The notes under the pieces are model-generated. The model was not told the origin of the DNA and did no database searches. It worked only from the letters and a program-made list of their open reading frames with translations. The position numbers were made by a program, and so were the translations under genes. Shown piece by piece: positions 1-8,689 of a stretch of 64,000 nt of DNA (its first letter is position 1; each line of letters begins with the position of its first letter). This stretch comes from Allobosea sp039673065 (GTDB lineage Bacteria > Pseudomonadota > Alphaproteobacteria > Rhizobiales > Beijerinckiaceae), in the NCBI RefSeq assembly GCF_039673065.1, contig NZ_JBDJKW010000016.1:20846-84845 (forward strand), written 5' to 3'.

Positions 1-244
1 GCGGGCGCTTGCCTTTGAGCTCGAATCCGATGGCGAAGGTGCGCTCGGCCCGCCCGCCGAGCCGCAGCAGGAGCCCCTCCGCTCCGTCGCCCGGGTTCGA
101 AGAGATCCCATGCTGCTGATGCCGAATGACGCCGTCGATCTCCTCGCCGGGCAGGCCGCGCACCTTGATCCGGTGATAGTCGCCGCTGTCGTCGCCCGAC
201 AGCATCCGGCCGCGCGAGATCATGTTGCGGAGCTGGTCCTGCAT
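1..244 (-). CDS. Phage baseplate assembly protein, Mu gp45-like (partial)
   Basis: The first 81 residues of a minus-strand gene are present; the rest lies left of the window. It starts MQDQLRNMISRGRM and continues with a small beta-rich segment (VRGLPGEEID, then GISSNPGDGAEGLLLRLGG) typical of Mu gp45/gpV-type baseplate hub or spike proteins. The family sits at the tip of contractile tails. The ATG shares one base with the TGA of the gpP-like gene (TGATG), so translation is probably coupled. The order tape measure, gpN, gpP, gp45 matches phage Mu. Family assignment rests on position and the N-terminal fragment. Confidence 0.75.
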   Translation of the reverse strand, partial: MQDQLRNMISRGRMLSGDDSGDYHRIKVRGLPGEEIDGVIRHQQHGISSNPGDGAEGLLLRLGGRAERTFAIGFELKGKRP

Positions 245-1323
245 CAGTCCTCTCCCTGGTTCCAGCCGGCGCCAGACTTGTTCCCCTTGCTCTTCCTCCC
301 GCCGTAGCTGCGCGGGTCGACGAGCTCGAACTGCGTGGAGGAGCCGCCACCGCCGCCGGCGGTCTTGCGCTGCGTGCAGCTGATCTTCTCGATCAGCATG
401 TCCTGCGCGAGATCGAGCCATTGCGACTCGCACCAGTAGAGATTGCCGGGCTCGTAGAGCTTGCCGGCGGCGTCGCGCCAGCCGGCGACCAGGGCCTGGG
501 CGCGCAGGGCCTCGCCGGCGGCGCGGTCGCGCAGATGGCGGGCGTATTCCTTCGCGCCCTCTTTCGAGAGGTCCTTGTCGACGACGACAATGCGGGTGCG
601 CGGCCCCTCGACGCCGGGATCCTCGGATTCGCCCTCGATCTCGGTCGCCTCGGCGCCGCTGCCCTCAGACGCCTGGCCGATCACCTTGTACTTGCCGTAG
701 CGGCGCGAGTAGTCGTGCTTGGCGCCGCCCTCGCCGAGGAACTCGCCTTCCTTCAGCCCTCCGGCATGGCGGCGGCCCGTCGGGCCCTTCGTGATGGTGG
801 TGCCGCCGTCTGCGTCGCCGCGCAGCGTCAGGCGCTGATCCTTGAGCATGCGCTCGAGGGCGCGAAACGGGGTCTCGCCAGGCGTGAGCTGGAACTTCGG
901 GAGCACCACCTTGATGCCGGGATCCGTCGAGACCTTGCAGCGCGCCTCGTCCAGCTCGCGGACGATCTCCTCCGGGGTCTTCTTGCGGAAGCCGCCCGTC
1001 TTGTGGACGGCCGAGGCGTCGACCAGCGCCGCCCCATGGCCGCGCGCCGAGACTGTCATCGACCGGCGATCGGCGGTGATCCTCGGGTGCTTAAAGTCCA
1101 TCTTCCCGGAGAAGACTGTCTCGCCGTTCGATGTGACCTCGATCGGGACGCGGCCGTTGAAGGTCCTGTGCACCTCCTTCAGCGTGTCGTCGGAGGCCGC
1201 AATCTCGAAGGTCAGCCCGCGCGCCGCCTCGTTGATGGCGGCCGTCCAAGTCAGGCTTTCCCAATCGCGCCAGAGCTGACCGCTGACCCGGATCAGCACG
1301 TCCTCGCGGATCTCGACGAGCAT
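244..1323 (-). CDS. Phage baseplate/tail protein, Mu gpP (gp44)-like
   Basis: Protein of 359 aa resembling the Mu gp44 (gene P) hub family, related to T4 gp27 and phage gpD late-control proteins, which links the tail tube to the baseplate. The N-terminal part has the typical hub pattern (LIRVSGQLWRDWESL; residues 15-80 beta-rich). Residues 105-160 hold the family-like segment FRKKTPEEIVRELDEA and a GETPFRALERM stretch, where the residues after the first beta-barrel oligomerise in Mu gp44. The C-terminus is Gly/Lys-rich. The start at 1323 overlaps the upstream gpN-like stop by one base. Confidence 0.85.
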   Translation of the reverse strand: MLVEIREDVLIRVSGQLWRDWESLTWTAAINEAARGLTFEIAASDDTLKEVHRTFNGRVPIEVTSNGETVFSGKMDFKHPRITADRRSMTVSARGHGAALVDASAVHKTGGFRKKTPEEIVRELDEARCKVSTDPGIKVVLPKFQLTPGETPFRALERMLKDQRLTLRGDADGGTTITKGPTGRRHAGGLKEGEFLGEGGAKHDYSRRYGKYKVIGQASEGSGAEATEIEGESEDPGVEGPRTRIVVVDKDLSKEGAKEYARHLRDRAAGEALRAQALVAGWRDAAGKLYEPGNLYWCESQWLDLAQDMLIEKISCTQRKTAGGGGGSSTQFELVDPRSYGGRKSKGNKSGAGWNQGED

Positions 1324-2630
1324 CAGATTTCGCCCGCAACGGGGCCCGCCGGGGCTTTCGCCCGGAAACGGAGCGGCATGAAGGAGGGGCTGCGCACCCG
1401 GTTCGACCGAGCCAGCTCGCCGGCGCGTCCGGGCTCTTCGTAGAGCGCATAGGCCCAGACGATCGCCGGCTGCGAGCGATTGGTTTCCACGAAGACCAGC
1501 GGTGCGAGATCACGGCTGACGATGGACAGGTACTCGACGACGGCGCTGCGCAGCGCGTCGAGCGCGGCGCCGGCGCTGGTGGTCCCGGCCGGCGTGACCG
1601 CGTCGCTGCGCGAAGGTGCCGCGAGCACTCCGGAGAAGCCAGGCCGGAGCGGCGCAGAGAGCCTGCCGAGGCCGGAGAGCTCCTCGACGCAGCTATCGAC
1701 GTGGGTCAGGAAGCTGGAGAGCGCCTCGCCGACCTCCTGCTGGTCGCGCCAGTCGCGCCGCGCCAGCGCTTCTGCCTCTACTGCGACAGCGACGACATGA
1801 GCAAAGCTCGCAAGGCCGGATTCCGCAAAGAATGCCGCTGCGGCTGAGGGTGCCGCGCTCGGCCGGGCCGATGGAGCGACATCGAGCATCGGGCGGAAGG
1901 AGCCGGAAGCGACCGCCACCGGGTCCATGCCGAAGCCGAGGTCAATGGCGGCCTGGCCGAGATCGGTGAGCAGCGTCGTCGCGGCCTCCGTGCCCCGGCC
2001 AATCTCGCCGGTGCGCAAGGACAGCTCGGTCGTCGTCACCGCAGTGGCGGCCGAGGCGATGGACGTCGCGAGGTTGTAAATGCCGACGACCGCAGAAACG
2101 ATGTTGCCGACCATGGCGATCGCCGAGGAGGCTGTGCCGGCGATCTGCAGGGCCATGCCGACGACACTGGCGGCGGTGCCGGCAATCGATCCGAGTAGGT
2201 TGGACGTCGCGGTGAAGACGTTGTTCGCAGCCTGCGCCGGCGAGGCTGCGGCACCCCGGACCGGCTCGACGAGCCAGCGCATGTCGAGCGCGACATAGCC
2301 GTGGCGGCTCGCCTTCCGGCTGCGCGTGCACGAAAGCGGGCGGGCCTTGACCGGGCCGACCATTGGCATAACCAGCATGCCGGGCTTGTCGTCCCGGAAG
2401 GTCGCGGCGACCGCGTCGCCCTCGGCATCGGCAGTGCGCGACGCGACGAAGCCGACGAGAGAAAGCTCTGTCGGTCCGCGGCCGAGCCGCTCGAGCCGCC
2501 ACATCCCGTTAGGAACCTCGTGGACCGCCTGGCGCAGCAGGTTTCTGACTTCCTCGTCGTCGACCTCGAAAGGCACTCCACGGAATGAGGCCGGTCTGAG
2601 CGTGCTCGCCCAGTCGCGATGGCGGGCCAT
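1323..2630 (-). CDS. DNA circularisation/tail protein, Mu gpN (gp43)-like
   Basis: Protein of 435 aa. The N-terminus (DWASTLRPASFRGVPFEVDD) is the signature of the DNA circulation protein N-terminal domain found in Mu gpN. In Mu this protein belongs to the tail tip/baseplate; the name reflects an older proposed role. Residues 130-215 are Ala/Ser/Val-rich and hydrophobic, as in the family's middle region. The C-terminal third contains a Trp-Ala-Tyr motif (IVWAYALYEEPGRAGEL) that is common in these proteins. It overlaps the tape-measure stop by one base and the gpP gene by one base, so it is part of the tail operon. Confidence 0.85.
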   Translation of the reverse strand: MARHRDWASTLRPASFRGVPFEVDDEEVRNLLRQAVHEVPNGMWRLERLGRGPTELSLVGFVASRTADAEGDAVAATFRDDKPGMLVMPMVGPVKARPLSCTRSRKASRHGYVALDMRWLVEPVRGAAASPAQAANNVFTATSNLLGSIAGTAASVVGMALQIAGTASSAIAMVGNIVSAVVGIYNLATSIASAATAVTTTELSLRTGEIGRGTEAATTLLTDLGQAAIDLGFGMDPVAVASGSFRPMLDVAPSARPSAAPSAAAAFFAESGLASFAHVVAVAVEAEALARRDWRDQQEVGEALSSFLTHVDSCVEELSGLGRLSAPLRPGFSGVLAAPSRSDAVTPAGTTSAGAALDALRSAVVEYLSIVSRDLAPLVFVETNRSQPAIVWAYALYEEPGRAGELARSNRVRSPSFMPLRFRAKAPAGPVAGEI

Positions 2631-5311
2631 CAGTCGCCGCCAGCTTCCGACATGGTCTTGCCGGTCGAGCCTGCCGAAGTGACGGCGGCGGAACCGGCCT
2701 TCAGGTTCCCGACGGCCGTGATCGTCTGATTGATCTTAGCCATCAGCCCGGGCTCGAGGCCGATCGTGCCGATAAGCTTCACCTCGGCCGAGCCCTCGAG
2801 CTTGGCCTCGATTTGCGCGTTCTTCAGCGCTGACCCGAGATCAGGCAGCGCCACGCCGCCCTTCGGCAAGGCGTTCTCATAGGCCGAGACGCGGCCGATC
2901 TCGGTCTGGCGGCTGGCCTCGGCCTCACGGTCCCACCAGCGCGGCATGCGGATGGTGTCGCGCTGAGCGGTCCCTGGAGCGGCAAGGCCGAAGCTCGGCC
3001 CGGATGGGCCTAGTGGAACGATGCCGGCATCGCCGAGCGTCGGCGAGTGCTGCGCCCGGACCTGCTGGGTCTGCGCTCGAAGAGCCTCATGGTAAGCTCG
3101 GCGCCGGTTGCGGCCCTGATTGTGAACCTCACCAGGCGCGACATCCTTGTACAGCCGCGCGTTGTCCTGGCCGATCGTATAGTTGAGCAGCTCGTACGCG
3201 CCATATGCTAGGCCAGCGTATCCGAGGCTCCGCGCGCCGAAGCGCGCGAAGGTCGATCCGATGCCGCCAGCCTTGGTGAGCGCGGCGCCGGCTCCTGCAG
3301 CGCCTGCGGCCGTCGCGCCGCCGCCGGCGATCGTCGCGGCTGTCGACGCGGTCTTGATACCGAGCAAGACGCCCGCGGCCGTGGAGACGGCGGTTCCGAA
3401 GACGATTAGCTTGTCGGGAAGGTTCCCGAGCGCCTCGATCGTGTTGCCCAAGGCGTCGATCGACGGGGTCAACCAGCCGGAATTGGCGGTGCCAATGTTG
3501 GTATAGGCAGTCTCGATCGCGCCCGTCAGTCGCTCCAGCGCACCGCCAAGGCCGCCTGTGATCGTCGTGCTGATCTTGTCGCCAAAGTCGCCGGGGGTTG
3601 TGCGCAGTTCCTGCCGGTCGCGCTCGAACTGCTCGAAGGCCTTGGCGATCAGGCCGATCTTGTTGCCGTGCTTATCGGTCGCGAAGGCGTTGAGCACGCC
3701 CAATGTCGGGTCCTTGGCGAGGATCGCCTGCAGCAGGCCTTCGGAATCGACGCTTTCGGCCGAGAACTTGTGGAACTCGCCGACCTTCTTCGCCACGGCC
3801 TTCCTGTCGGCCGCTCTCATCGTGCCGTCCTTCTTCGGCGCGAAGAGCGACGAGACTGCCTCGGTGACCGCTTCGGTAAAGCGCCCGCGGTCAGCGACGA
3901 TCTCTGTGTCGGAGAGCGCGTCGTTCAGCTTCTCGCGGATCTCGGGGGTGAAGGATTTGCCGAAATCCTGCTTGAACTTGCCTTCGAGGCTGTCGACGCT
4001 GAGGCCGCCCGGCATCTTCGAATACTTGCTGTAGTCGACGCCGGCGGTCGCGAGCGCGGCCAGTCCCTTGTTGGTCGGAGCGACGAGTTTGGACGACAGG
4101 GTGCGCAGCGCCGTGCCGGCCTGGTCGCCGGAAATGTTCGAGCGCTTCATGCCGATGGCTAGCGCGCCCATAGTCTCGTCGCTGAGGCCGGCGATACGCC
4201 CGGCGGAGACACCGCGCTGGACGAACGGCATCAGGTCATGATGGCTCATCGCACCGAGCTTGCCCATGCGAATGAGCAGGTTCGACGCGCGTTTGGCCTC
4301 GAAATCGGCCTTTTCCGGGGTTGAGATGTCCTTGCCGGTCGAGAGCAAGAATCCGGTCACCGCCTGAGCGGCGTCGTCCATCGTGGTGCCCTTCATCGAG
4401 AGGGCGTAATTCTTCATCTGCCCGACCAGCGGGGCGATGGTCTGGGCGTTCTTCATGTGCGCTGGCAGGCGATTTGCCGTCGTGGTCTGCGCCTCGACGA
4501 CGTCGATGTTGGTGAACTTCGTGTCGGCGCCGATCCGCTTGGCCTGCGGAATCAAAATGCGGTTCTGCTCGTCCTCGCTGAGGTCTGCGAAGGCCCTCTG
4601 GCGTCTGACCGCATAGTCCATCTCGCCGGCGGTCGTGACCGTCTTTTTCACCGCCTGCTTTGCATAGTAGCCGGCGACCAGGCCGCCGCCGACGCCGATA
4701 TACGGGCCGTGGCCGGGCTTCTGGCCGGGCGTCTCGTGCGGCCGCTGGGAGATGAGAGGCACGCCGGAGCCGGATCTGGCGGCGGTGCCCCAGGGGCTCG
4801 TCGCCTGAGCCCGCATAGCGGCGGTCGCGCGGCGCGTGTCCTGCTCGAGCCGGCGCTGTGCCGTTGCCAGCCGCTCGACATTGATGCCGGCAGCCTGCAG
4901 CGCTTGGCGTCCGGCGAGAACCGCGTCCTTCTGCGCCGCCAGCGCACGACCGGTCTCCTGGACCTGCTGACGAACCTGTCTGTAACGCTCAGTCTGTACC
5001 CGCGTCGGCGGGCCGATCATGTTCATCTCGCGGCTGACCGCCCGCAGGCTGGTCAGGGCCTCGCGATGCGTGCGGCCGAGCTCGAGTGCGCCCCGTGCCG
5101 CCTCGCGAAAAACCTTGATCTTGCCGAGGTCATCGCCCGCCTTGGCGTACTTCGCCATGGACTGCCTGACAGCGTCGACCTGCGTCGTGACCGCCTTGAC
5201 CTGCTTCGATGAGTTGGAGAGCTGGCGCAGTTTCGCCGCCACCGAGTTGAAGGCCTGGCCGGTGCGGTCGTCGGCGAGGATGACGACCTTGCTCTGGAGC
5301 TCGCGCGCCAT
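2630..5311 (-). CDS. Phage tail tape measure protein
   Basis: Protein of 893 aa that sets tail length and is probably ejected with the DNA. Residues 1-170 are predicted coiled coil (repeated charged heptads, e.g. RQVRQQVQETGRALAAQKDA). The conserved tape-measure core lies around residues 215-470, with AHMKNAQTIAPLVGQMKNYA and MSHHDLMPFVQRGVSAGRIA typical of the PhageMin_Tail family. A long Ala/Gly-rich hydrophobic stretch covers about residues 640-720. It lies directly downstream of the frameshifted chaperone pair, as in nearly all long-tailed phages. The start is 3 nt after the stop of the frameshift product. Confidence 0.93.
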   Translation of the reverse strand: MARELQSKVVILADDRTGQAFNSVAAKLRQLSNSSKQVKAVTTQVDAVRQSMAKYAKAGDDLGKIKVFREAARGALELGRTHREALTSLRAVSREMNMIGPPTRVQTERYRQVRQQVQETGRALAAQKDAVLAGRQALQAAGINVERLATAQRRLEQDTRRATAAMRAQATSPWGTAARSGSGVPLISQRPHETPGQKPGHGPYIGVGGGLVAGYYAKQAVKKTVTTAGEMDYAVRRQRAFADLSEDEQNRILIPQAKRIGADTKFTNIDVVEAQTTTANRLPAHMKNAQTIAPLVGQMKNYALSMKGTTMDDAAQAVTGFLLSTGKDISTPEKADFEAKRASNLLIRMGKLGAMSHHDLMPFVQRGVSAGRIAGLSDETMGALAIGMKRSNISGDQAGTALRTLSSKLVAPTNKGLAALATAGVDYSKYSKMPGGLSVDSLEGKFKQDFGKSFTPEIREKLNDALSDTEIVADRGRFTEAVTEAVSSLFAPKKDGTMRAADRKAVAKKVGEFHKFSAESVDSEGLLQAILAKDPTLGVLNAFATDKHGNKIGLIAKAFEQFERDRQELRTTPGDFGDKISTTITGGLGGALERLTGAIETAYTNIGTANSGWLTPSIDALGNTIEALGNLPDKLIVFGTAVSTAAGVLLGIKTASTAATIAGGGATAAGAAGAGAALTKAGGIGSTFARFGARSLGYAGLAYGAYELLNYTIGQDNARLYKDVAPGEVHNQGRNRRRAYHEALRAQTQQVRAQHSPTLGDAGIVPLGPSGPSFGLAAPGTAQRDTIRMPRWWDREAEASRQTEIGRVSAYENALPKGGVALPDLGSALKNAQIEAKLEGSAEVKLIGTIGLEPGLMAKINQTITAVGNLKAGSAAVTSAGSTGKTMSEAGGD

Positions 5312-5314
5312 GGG

Positions 5315-5769
5315 CTATGGCTGCCTGTGCTCTTCGACCCAGGCCGCGGCGCGGACATAGAGCCGAAGCATGTGGTGCAAGGGCAGTGTCATGATGTCCG
5401 CAGGCTTCCAGCCAAGGCCGAACATCAGCTGGTCGGCGATGCCGTCCCAGTCGCGTCCGGCTGGGAGTACAAAAAATCGCAGATCACCTCGTGCACGCGC
5501 CGAGCGATCCGGAAGCCGGCGGCGTGGAGCACTGCAGGGTCGGCGCTCTCGTCGTCGCCGGTGGTGACGAGGCGCTCGGCATAGGCCTTGATCCGGTCGA
5601 TGTGCTCGACTCTGATGAGCACGCCTTCGCTGTTGCGCTGGTCCTGCAGGACCTCGCCGAAATCCATGTAGTCGTGATAGCCGGGCGCCCGAACCTTGAC
5701 GTATTCGTAGCGCTTCGTGCCGATTACGACTGGCGGATCGAGCGGGATTTTGACGTCCGTCCGGCTCAC
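5315..5769 (-). CDS. Tail assembly chaperone, -1 frameshift fusion (G-T type)
   Basis: Extended form of the tail-assembly chaperone made by a -1 ribosomal frameshift at 5470-5476. It has about 100 residues from the zero frame followed by about 51 from the -1 frame, ending at 5315. The -1 frame segment (DWDGIADQLMFGLGWKPADI, then MTLPLHHMLRLYVRAAAW) resembles the short T/GpE-type C-terminal domains of phage tail chaperones, which recruit the tape measure protein and tube subunits. The stop is 3 nt before the tape-measure start, exactly where the GT product should end. Translation by frameshift is inferred, not shown. Confidence 0.75.
5425..5769 (-). CDS. Tail assembly chaperone, zero-frame product (Mu gp41-like)
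   Basis: Protein of 114 aa located between the tail tube and tape-measure genes, the position of Mu gp41 and lambda gpG. These proteins coat the tape measure during tail assembly and are absent from the virion. The N-terminus (VKIPLDPPVVIGTKRYEYVK) is typical of this family. The start overlaps the tube gene stop by 4 nt. A slippery heptamer near codon 99 lets a fraction of ribosomes continue in the -1 frame to 5315, giving the longer product. Confidence 0.85.
   Translation of the reverse strand: MSRTDVKIPLDPPVVIGTKRYEYVKVRAPGYHDYMDFGEVLQDQRNSEGVLIRVEHIDRIKAYAERLVTTGDDESADPAVLHAAGFRIARRVHEVICDFLYSQPDATGTASPTS
5470..5476 (-). promoter_or_regulatory. -1 programmed ribosomal frameshift site (T TTT TTG)
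   Basis: On the minus strand the zero frame reads GAT TTT TTG TAC. This contains the classical slippery heptamer T TTT TTG, at which both tRNAs can re-pair after a one-base backward slip. The -1 frame is open from here to 5315 and encodes a T-domain-like sequence. Its place between tube and tape measure is where long-tailed phages carry such a site. Confidence 0.75.
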
Positions 5770-6149
5770 AGCGAGGTCTCCCGGTACTCATCGGCCCGGA
5801 AGGCGAACATCACGCCGCTGATCGCGCCGGTCTTGCGGTCGCGCTTCACCGAGCCCGTCATGGTGGCGCGGGGGCAGACATGCATGACGCGCGCGGTCTG
5901 CTCGATCAGCGTCAGGTTCTCGTCGCAGAGGTCAAAGACCTCGTTGAAGCTCGGGCCGCTGATCGTCTCGAGGATCTCGACGGTGAGCAGGCCTGGCATC
6001 ATCTCCTCGGTCGAGTAGAGCATGCCGGACGAGGTCGCCTTGGTCTCGCGGGTCTTGCCGGTGGTGTCGAGCTCGACATTGCCGATGATCTCGAATTTCC
6101 GGCCGGCATAGGACAGCGTCATCTTGCCGCCGAAGCGCTTGCAGGTCAT
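5766..6149 (-). CDS. Phage tail tube protein, Mu gpM (gp40)-like
   Basis: Protein of 127 aa, the inner tube subunit of a contractile tail. It contains the beta-sandwich pattern of Mu-type tube proteins (KMTLSYAGRKFEIIGNVELD, then TSSGMLYSTEEMMPGLLTVE). The length is close to Mu gpM. It follows the sheath gene by 27 nt and overlaps the chaperone gene by 4 nt, matching the sheath-tube-chaperone-tape order of Mu. Confidence 0.87.
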   Translation of the reverse strand: MTCKRFGGKMTLSYAGRKFEIIGNVELDTTGKTRETKATSSGMLYSTEEMMPGLLTVEILETISGPSFNEVFDLCDENLTLIEQTARVMHVCPRATMTGSVKRDRKTGAISGVMFAFRADEYRETSL

Positions 6150-6176
6150 CGCGACTTACCTTTCAGGTTGCGCCGG

Positions 6177-7673
6177 TCAGGCGGCGAGCTGCTGCGGGAA
6201 CTGGCGGAAGAGCACCGCCGCGGTCCTGAAGACGTGGAGCTGGTTGACCACGTCGAAGGGCAGGTAGACATCGAGCATGTCGGGCTCGACGCCGTTGCGG
6301 ACGACCTGGACCAACTGGGCGAAGAGCGCCGAATTCTCGACGACGCCCTCGGCCTCGAGCCGGACGTACTCGTGAATCAGCGTCGCACGCGCCTCGGCGG
6401 GGGTGGTGATCGCCTCGAGGTCGAAGCGGTCAGTCGAGGCCAGGCCCTGGCGGCCATGAGCGTTCAGCACCGCGTTGCGGATCGAGCGCACCACGAACAT
6501 CGCCTGGTAGATCTGGTTAATGTTGAGCCAGGTCCAGTCGATCGCGCCGGCGGGCGACTGCGAATACGTCGTGATGATGCGGTCGATCTGGACCGTGCCA
6601 TCGCGCGTGACGTCGAAGGTCGAGATGCCGTCGTAGAGCAGCGTCTCCTTGTTCGACTTGGTGAAGCGGTCGATCCGGTTGCGCGGCGGCTTGACGCCGG
6701 CGAGCGCCAACGTGCGCAGCGGCCGGGAGATTTCGCCGGCGCCGGAATCGGTCAGGTGGAAGGAGGAGATCGCGGCCGCCGACGAGCACCAGAGCTGCGG
6801 GCCGGTCGGCGAACCGTAGAAGCCGATGATGCTCTCGTGGCTGTTGTTGCGCGCCGAGCCGAGGCCGGACAGCGCGCCGACCGACGCCTTCTTGGCCGTG
6901 ATCATATGGCCGTAGATCTGCTGGTTGTCGTGCCAGCGCGCGTCCATCTCGGCCTTGATAGCGTTGAGCGAGACGGTATCCGCCCAGGGCTGGCCCCAGG
7001 TGTCGAACTCCTCGTCGCCGAGGCCGGCGAGCAGCGTGGTCCACTGCGCTTCGGTCGGCGTGCCGGTGCCGCCGGTCATCGGCGTGACGGTCGCGATCGC
7101 GGCGATCGCGTTGTCCTGCGGCGGGACGTAGACGTCGATGTCGTTGCCGAGAGCGCCCGGATGGCGGGCGGTCAGCAGGACCTCGTTGTCGTCATCGTCA
7201 TAGGTCGCCTCGACCTCGACCAGGGCGGCAGAGATCGCGGCGGCGAAGGCGGTGCCGATCTGGTCGAGCGTGTCGGCCCGGGTCGCGGCCGAGACGACCT
7301 GGACGCCGCCGATCTCGACGATGCACGGCCCGGCGATGCCGCCGCCCGGCAGAGCCGCGAGCGCGATCTTGCCGGTCGCGGCGCCGGCGCCGGTCGGGTC
7401 CGGCATCGGCGCGGCCCAGTACTCGCCGCTCGGGCGGTTCAGCATGCCGTTACGGCACATCCGCGCCAGATCGGAGCCGGCACCGAACAGGCGGTCGGCC
7501 TCGAGCTCGGAGGCGACGAGGACCGGCACGGAGACCGCCGCGGCGCCGCCGGCGAACTTCTGGGCGATGTAGATGATCCGTCCGCGCTGCTGGTAGGGGG
7601 TGCCGCCGCTCCTGACCTCGACATGGAAGAGGCCGGAGCGCGTGGTCGACGAAATCTCATTGAACGCGACCAT
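6177..7673 (-). CDS. Phage tail sheath protein, Mu gpL (gp39)-like
   Basis: Protein of 498 aa, the usual size for Mu-type sheath subunits, which contract to drive the tube through the envelope. The N-terminal arm (EISSTTRSGLFHVEVRSGGT) and the segment RGRIIYIAQKFAGGAAAVSV fit the Mu sheath family. Residues 390-490 form the conserved C-terminal domain with LINQIYQAMFVVRSIRN-like packing and an arm ending VLFRQFPQQLAA. It is followed by the tube gene and preceded by the DUF2635 gene, as in Mu. Its presence classes the phage as contractile-tailed. Confidence 0.93.
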   Translation of the reverse strand: MVAFNEISSTTRSGLFHVEVRSGGTPYQQRGRIIYIAQKFAGGAAAVSVPVLVASELEADRLFGAGSDLARMCRNGMLNRPSGEYWAAPMPDPTGAGAATGKIALAALPGGGIAGPCIVEIGGVQVVSAATRADTLDQIGTAFAAAISAALVEVEATYDDDDNEVLLTARHPGALGNDIDVYVPPQDNAIAAIATVTPMTGGTGTPTEAQWTTLLAGLGDEEFDTWGQPWADTVSLNAIKAEMDARWHDNQQIYGHMITAKKASVGALSGLGSARNNSHESIIGFYGSPTGPQLWCSSAAAISSFHLTDSGAGEISRPLRTLALAGVKPPRNRIDRFTKSNKETLLYDGISTFDVTRDGTVQIDRIITTYSQSPAGAIDWTWLNINQIYQAMFVVRSIRNAVLNAHGRQGLASTDRFDLEAITTPAEARATLIHEYVRLEAEGVVENSALFAQLVQVVRNGVEPDMLDVYLPFDVVNQLHVFRTAAVLFRQFPQQLAA

Positions 7674-7679
7674 GCGCGA

Positions 7680-7919
7680 TCACTCCTGTTCGGTGGTGGA
7701 GGGACGGGGGGCGAAGCGGCGGCGCGGCGGGGCCGCGTCGGGCGCGGCGGCGGCCGGGAGCTCGGGGGCGGCCTCGAGAAGGTCGCCGGTGAGCAGGAAA
7801 CGCCGGTAGTAGGCGGTGTCCGGAACCAGGCCGCCGGTGGCGGGCACGGGTTCCATGAGGCGTTCGGGCTGGCGGACGCAGGCGCCCTCCGCCGGAATCA
7901 CCTTGATGGTGCCGGTCAT
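7680..7919 (-). CDS. DUF2635 family phage protein (Mu gp38-like)
   Basis: Protein of 79 aa. The core IKVIPAEGACVRQPERLMEP followed by DTAYYRRFLLTGDLLE matches the DUF2635 family, a small protein always placed just before the sheath gene in Mu-like tails. The C-terminal 30 residues are Ala/Pro-rich and poorly conserved. The ATG at 7919 is chosen because the family begins just before IKV. A longer open frame upstream is a shadow of the tail terminator gene. Confidence 0.8.
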   Translation of the reverse strand: MTGTIKVIPAEGACVRQPERLMEPVPATGGLVPDTAYYRRFLLTGDLLEAAPELPAAAAPDAAPPRRRFAPRPSTTEQE

Positions 7920-7939
7920 CTGCGGAATGTCCTCTGCGG

Positions 7940-8689
7940 TCAGGGGGTGGGGTCGGGCTCGGGTTCGGGATCCGGGAGGTCGAGCCCGGAGACCCCGAAT
8001 TCGAGCGCCGGCGTATCCCGCGCAGCCGCCGCGTCGGTCCGGCGGGCGGTGACCTTGAACCCGCGGAGCCGTCCGACCTGCTCGGCGAGGGTCAGGCCCG
8101 CCGCGTTCTCGACGACGGCGCGGACACGGTCGCCCTCGGGCAACGCGCCGACGATCGCGGCGATATCCGCGCCGAAGCGGGCGAGGCCCTGGGCCGGCAC
8201 GTCCGGTGCGACCGCCGGGGGCGGGACGCAGACCGCGAAGACCCGGCAGCTCAGGACCATGAGCCGCATCGGCATTTTGTTGGCGCCGGAGGCGTCGCGC
8301 ACCGTGGTCGAGTTTCGCTCGACATGCTGGACGAGGCCCGACCAGACCGGATCGCGCTCCAGCGCCCAGTCGATCTCCTGCTCGATGATGTCGATCAGGG
8401 CCTCGGCGGTGTCCCAGTCGTCGGGCGCGATCTCGGCGAGGGCGCCGTCCACGGTCGCCAGGGCGATCTGGACCAGCATGTCGACGCGCCGGTCGGATTC
8501 GTGGCGGCTGACCTCCTCCTCGACGGCGACATCCTCGGTCGAGATGATCAGCACCGGCCGGTAGTCGCCGGCACCGATCCGATCGAACTTGCTCCATCCG
8601 GTGTCGTGGACGTCGGTCCCGGCGAGAGCCGGAGAGGCCTTCACGGCGGCGATCGCCGAAAGCCGCAGGGCGAGACGGGTCAGCGACAT
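7940..8689 (-). CDS. Putative tail terminator (Mu gp37 / lambda gpU-like)
   Basis: Protein of 249 aa. The ATG at 8689 overlaps the TGA of the upstream gene (ATGA). Residues 25-130 show the tail-terminator pattern: a beta-strand leading into VLIISTEDVAVEEE, then RRVDMLVQIALATVDG and a helix EALIDIIEQEIDWALERDP. In the family this ring ends tail polymerisation and joins the tail to the head. The C-terminal half is variable and ends in a Pro/Asp/Glu-rich tail. Position between head completion and sheath genes supports the call; sequence similarity is moderate. Confidence 0.6.
   Translation of the reverse strand: MSLTRLALRLSAIAAVKASPALAGTDVHDTGWSKFDRIGAGDYRPVLIISTEDVAVEEEVSRHESDRRVDMLVQIALATVDGALAEIAPDDWDTAEALIDIIEQEIDWALERDPVWSGLVQHVERNSTTVRDASGANKMPMRLMVLSCRVFAVCVPPPAVAPDVPAQGLARFGADIAAIVGALPEGDRVRAVVENAAGLTLAEQVGRLRGFKVTARRTDAAAARDTPALEFGVSGLDLPDPEPEPDPTP

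Noticed and set aside
5880..8564. 894-codon plus-strand frame over the tail genes
   Set aside because: Shadow of sheath, tube and terminator genes, which are clear on the minus strand; the composition is Arg/Asp/Ala-rich and without domains.
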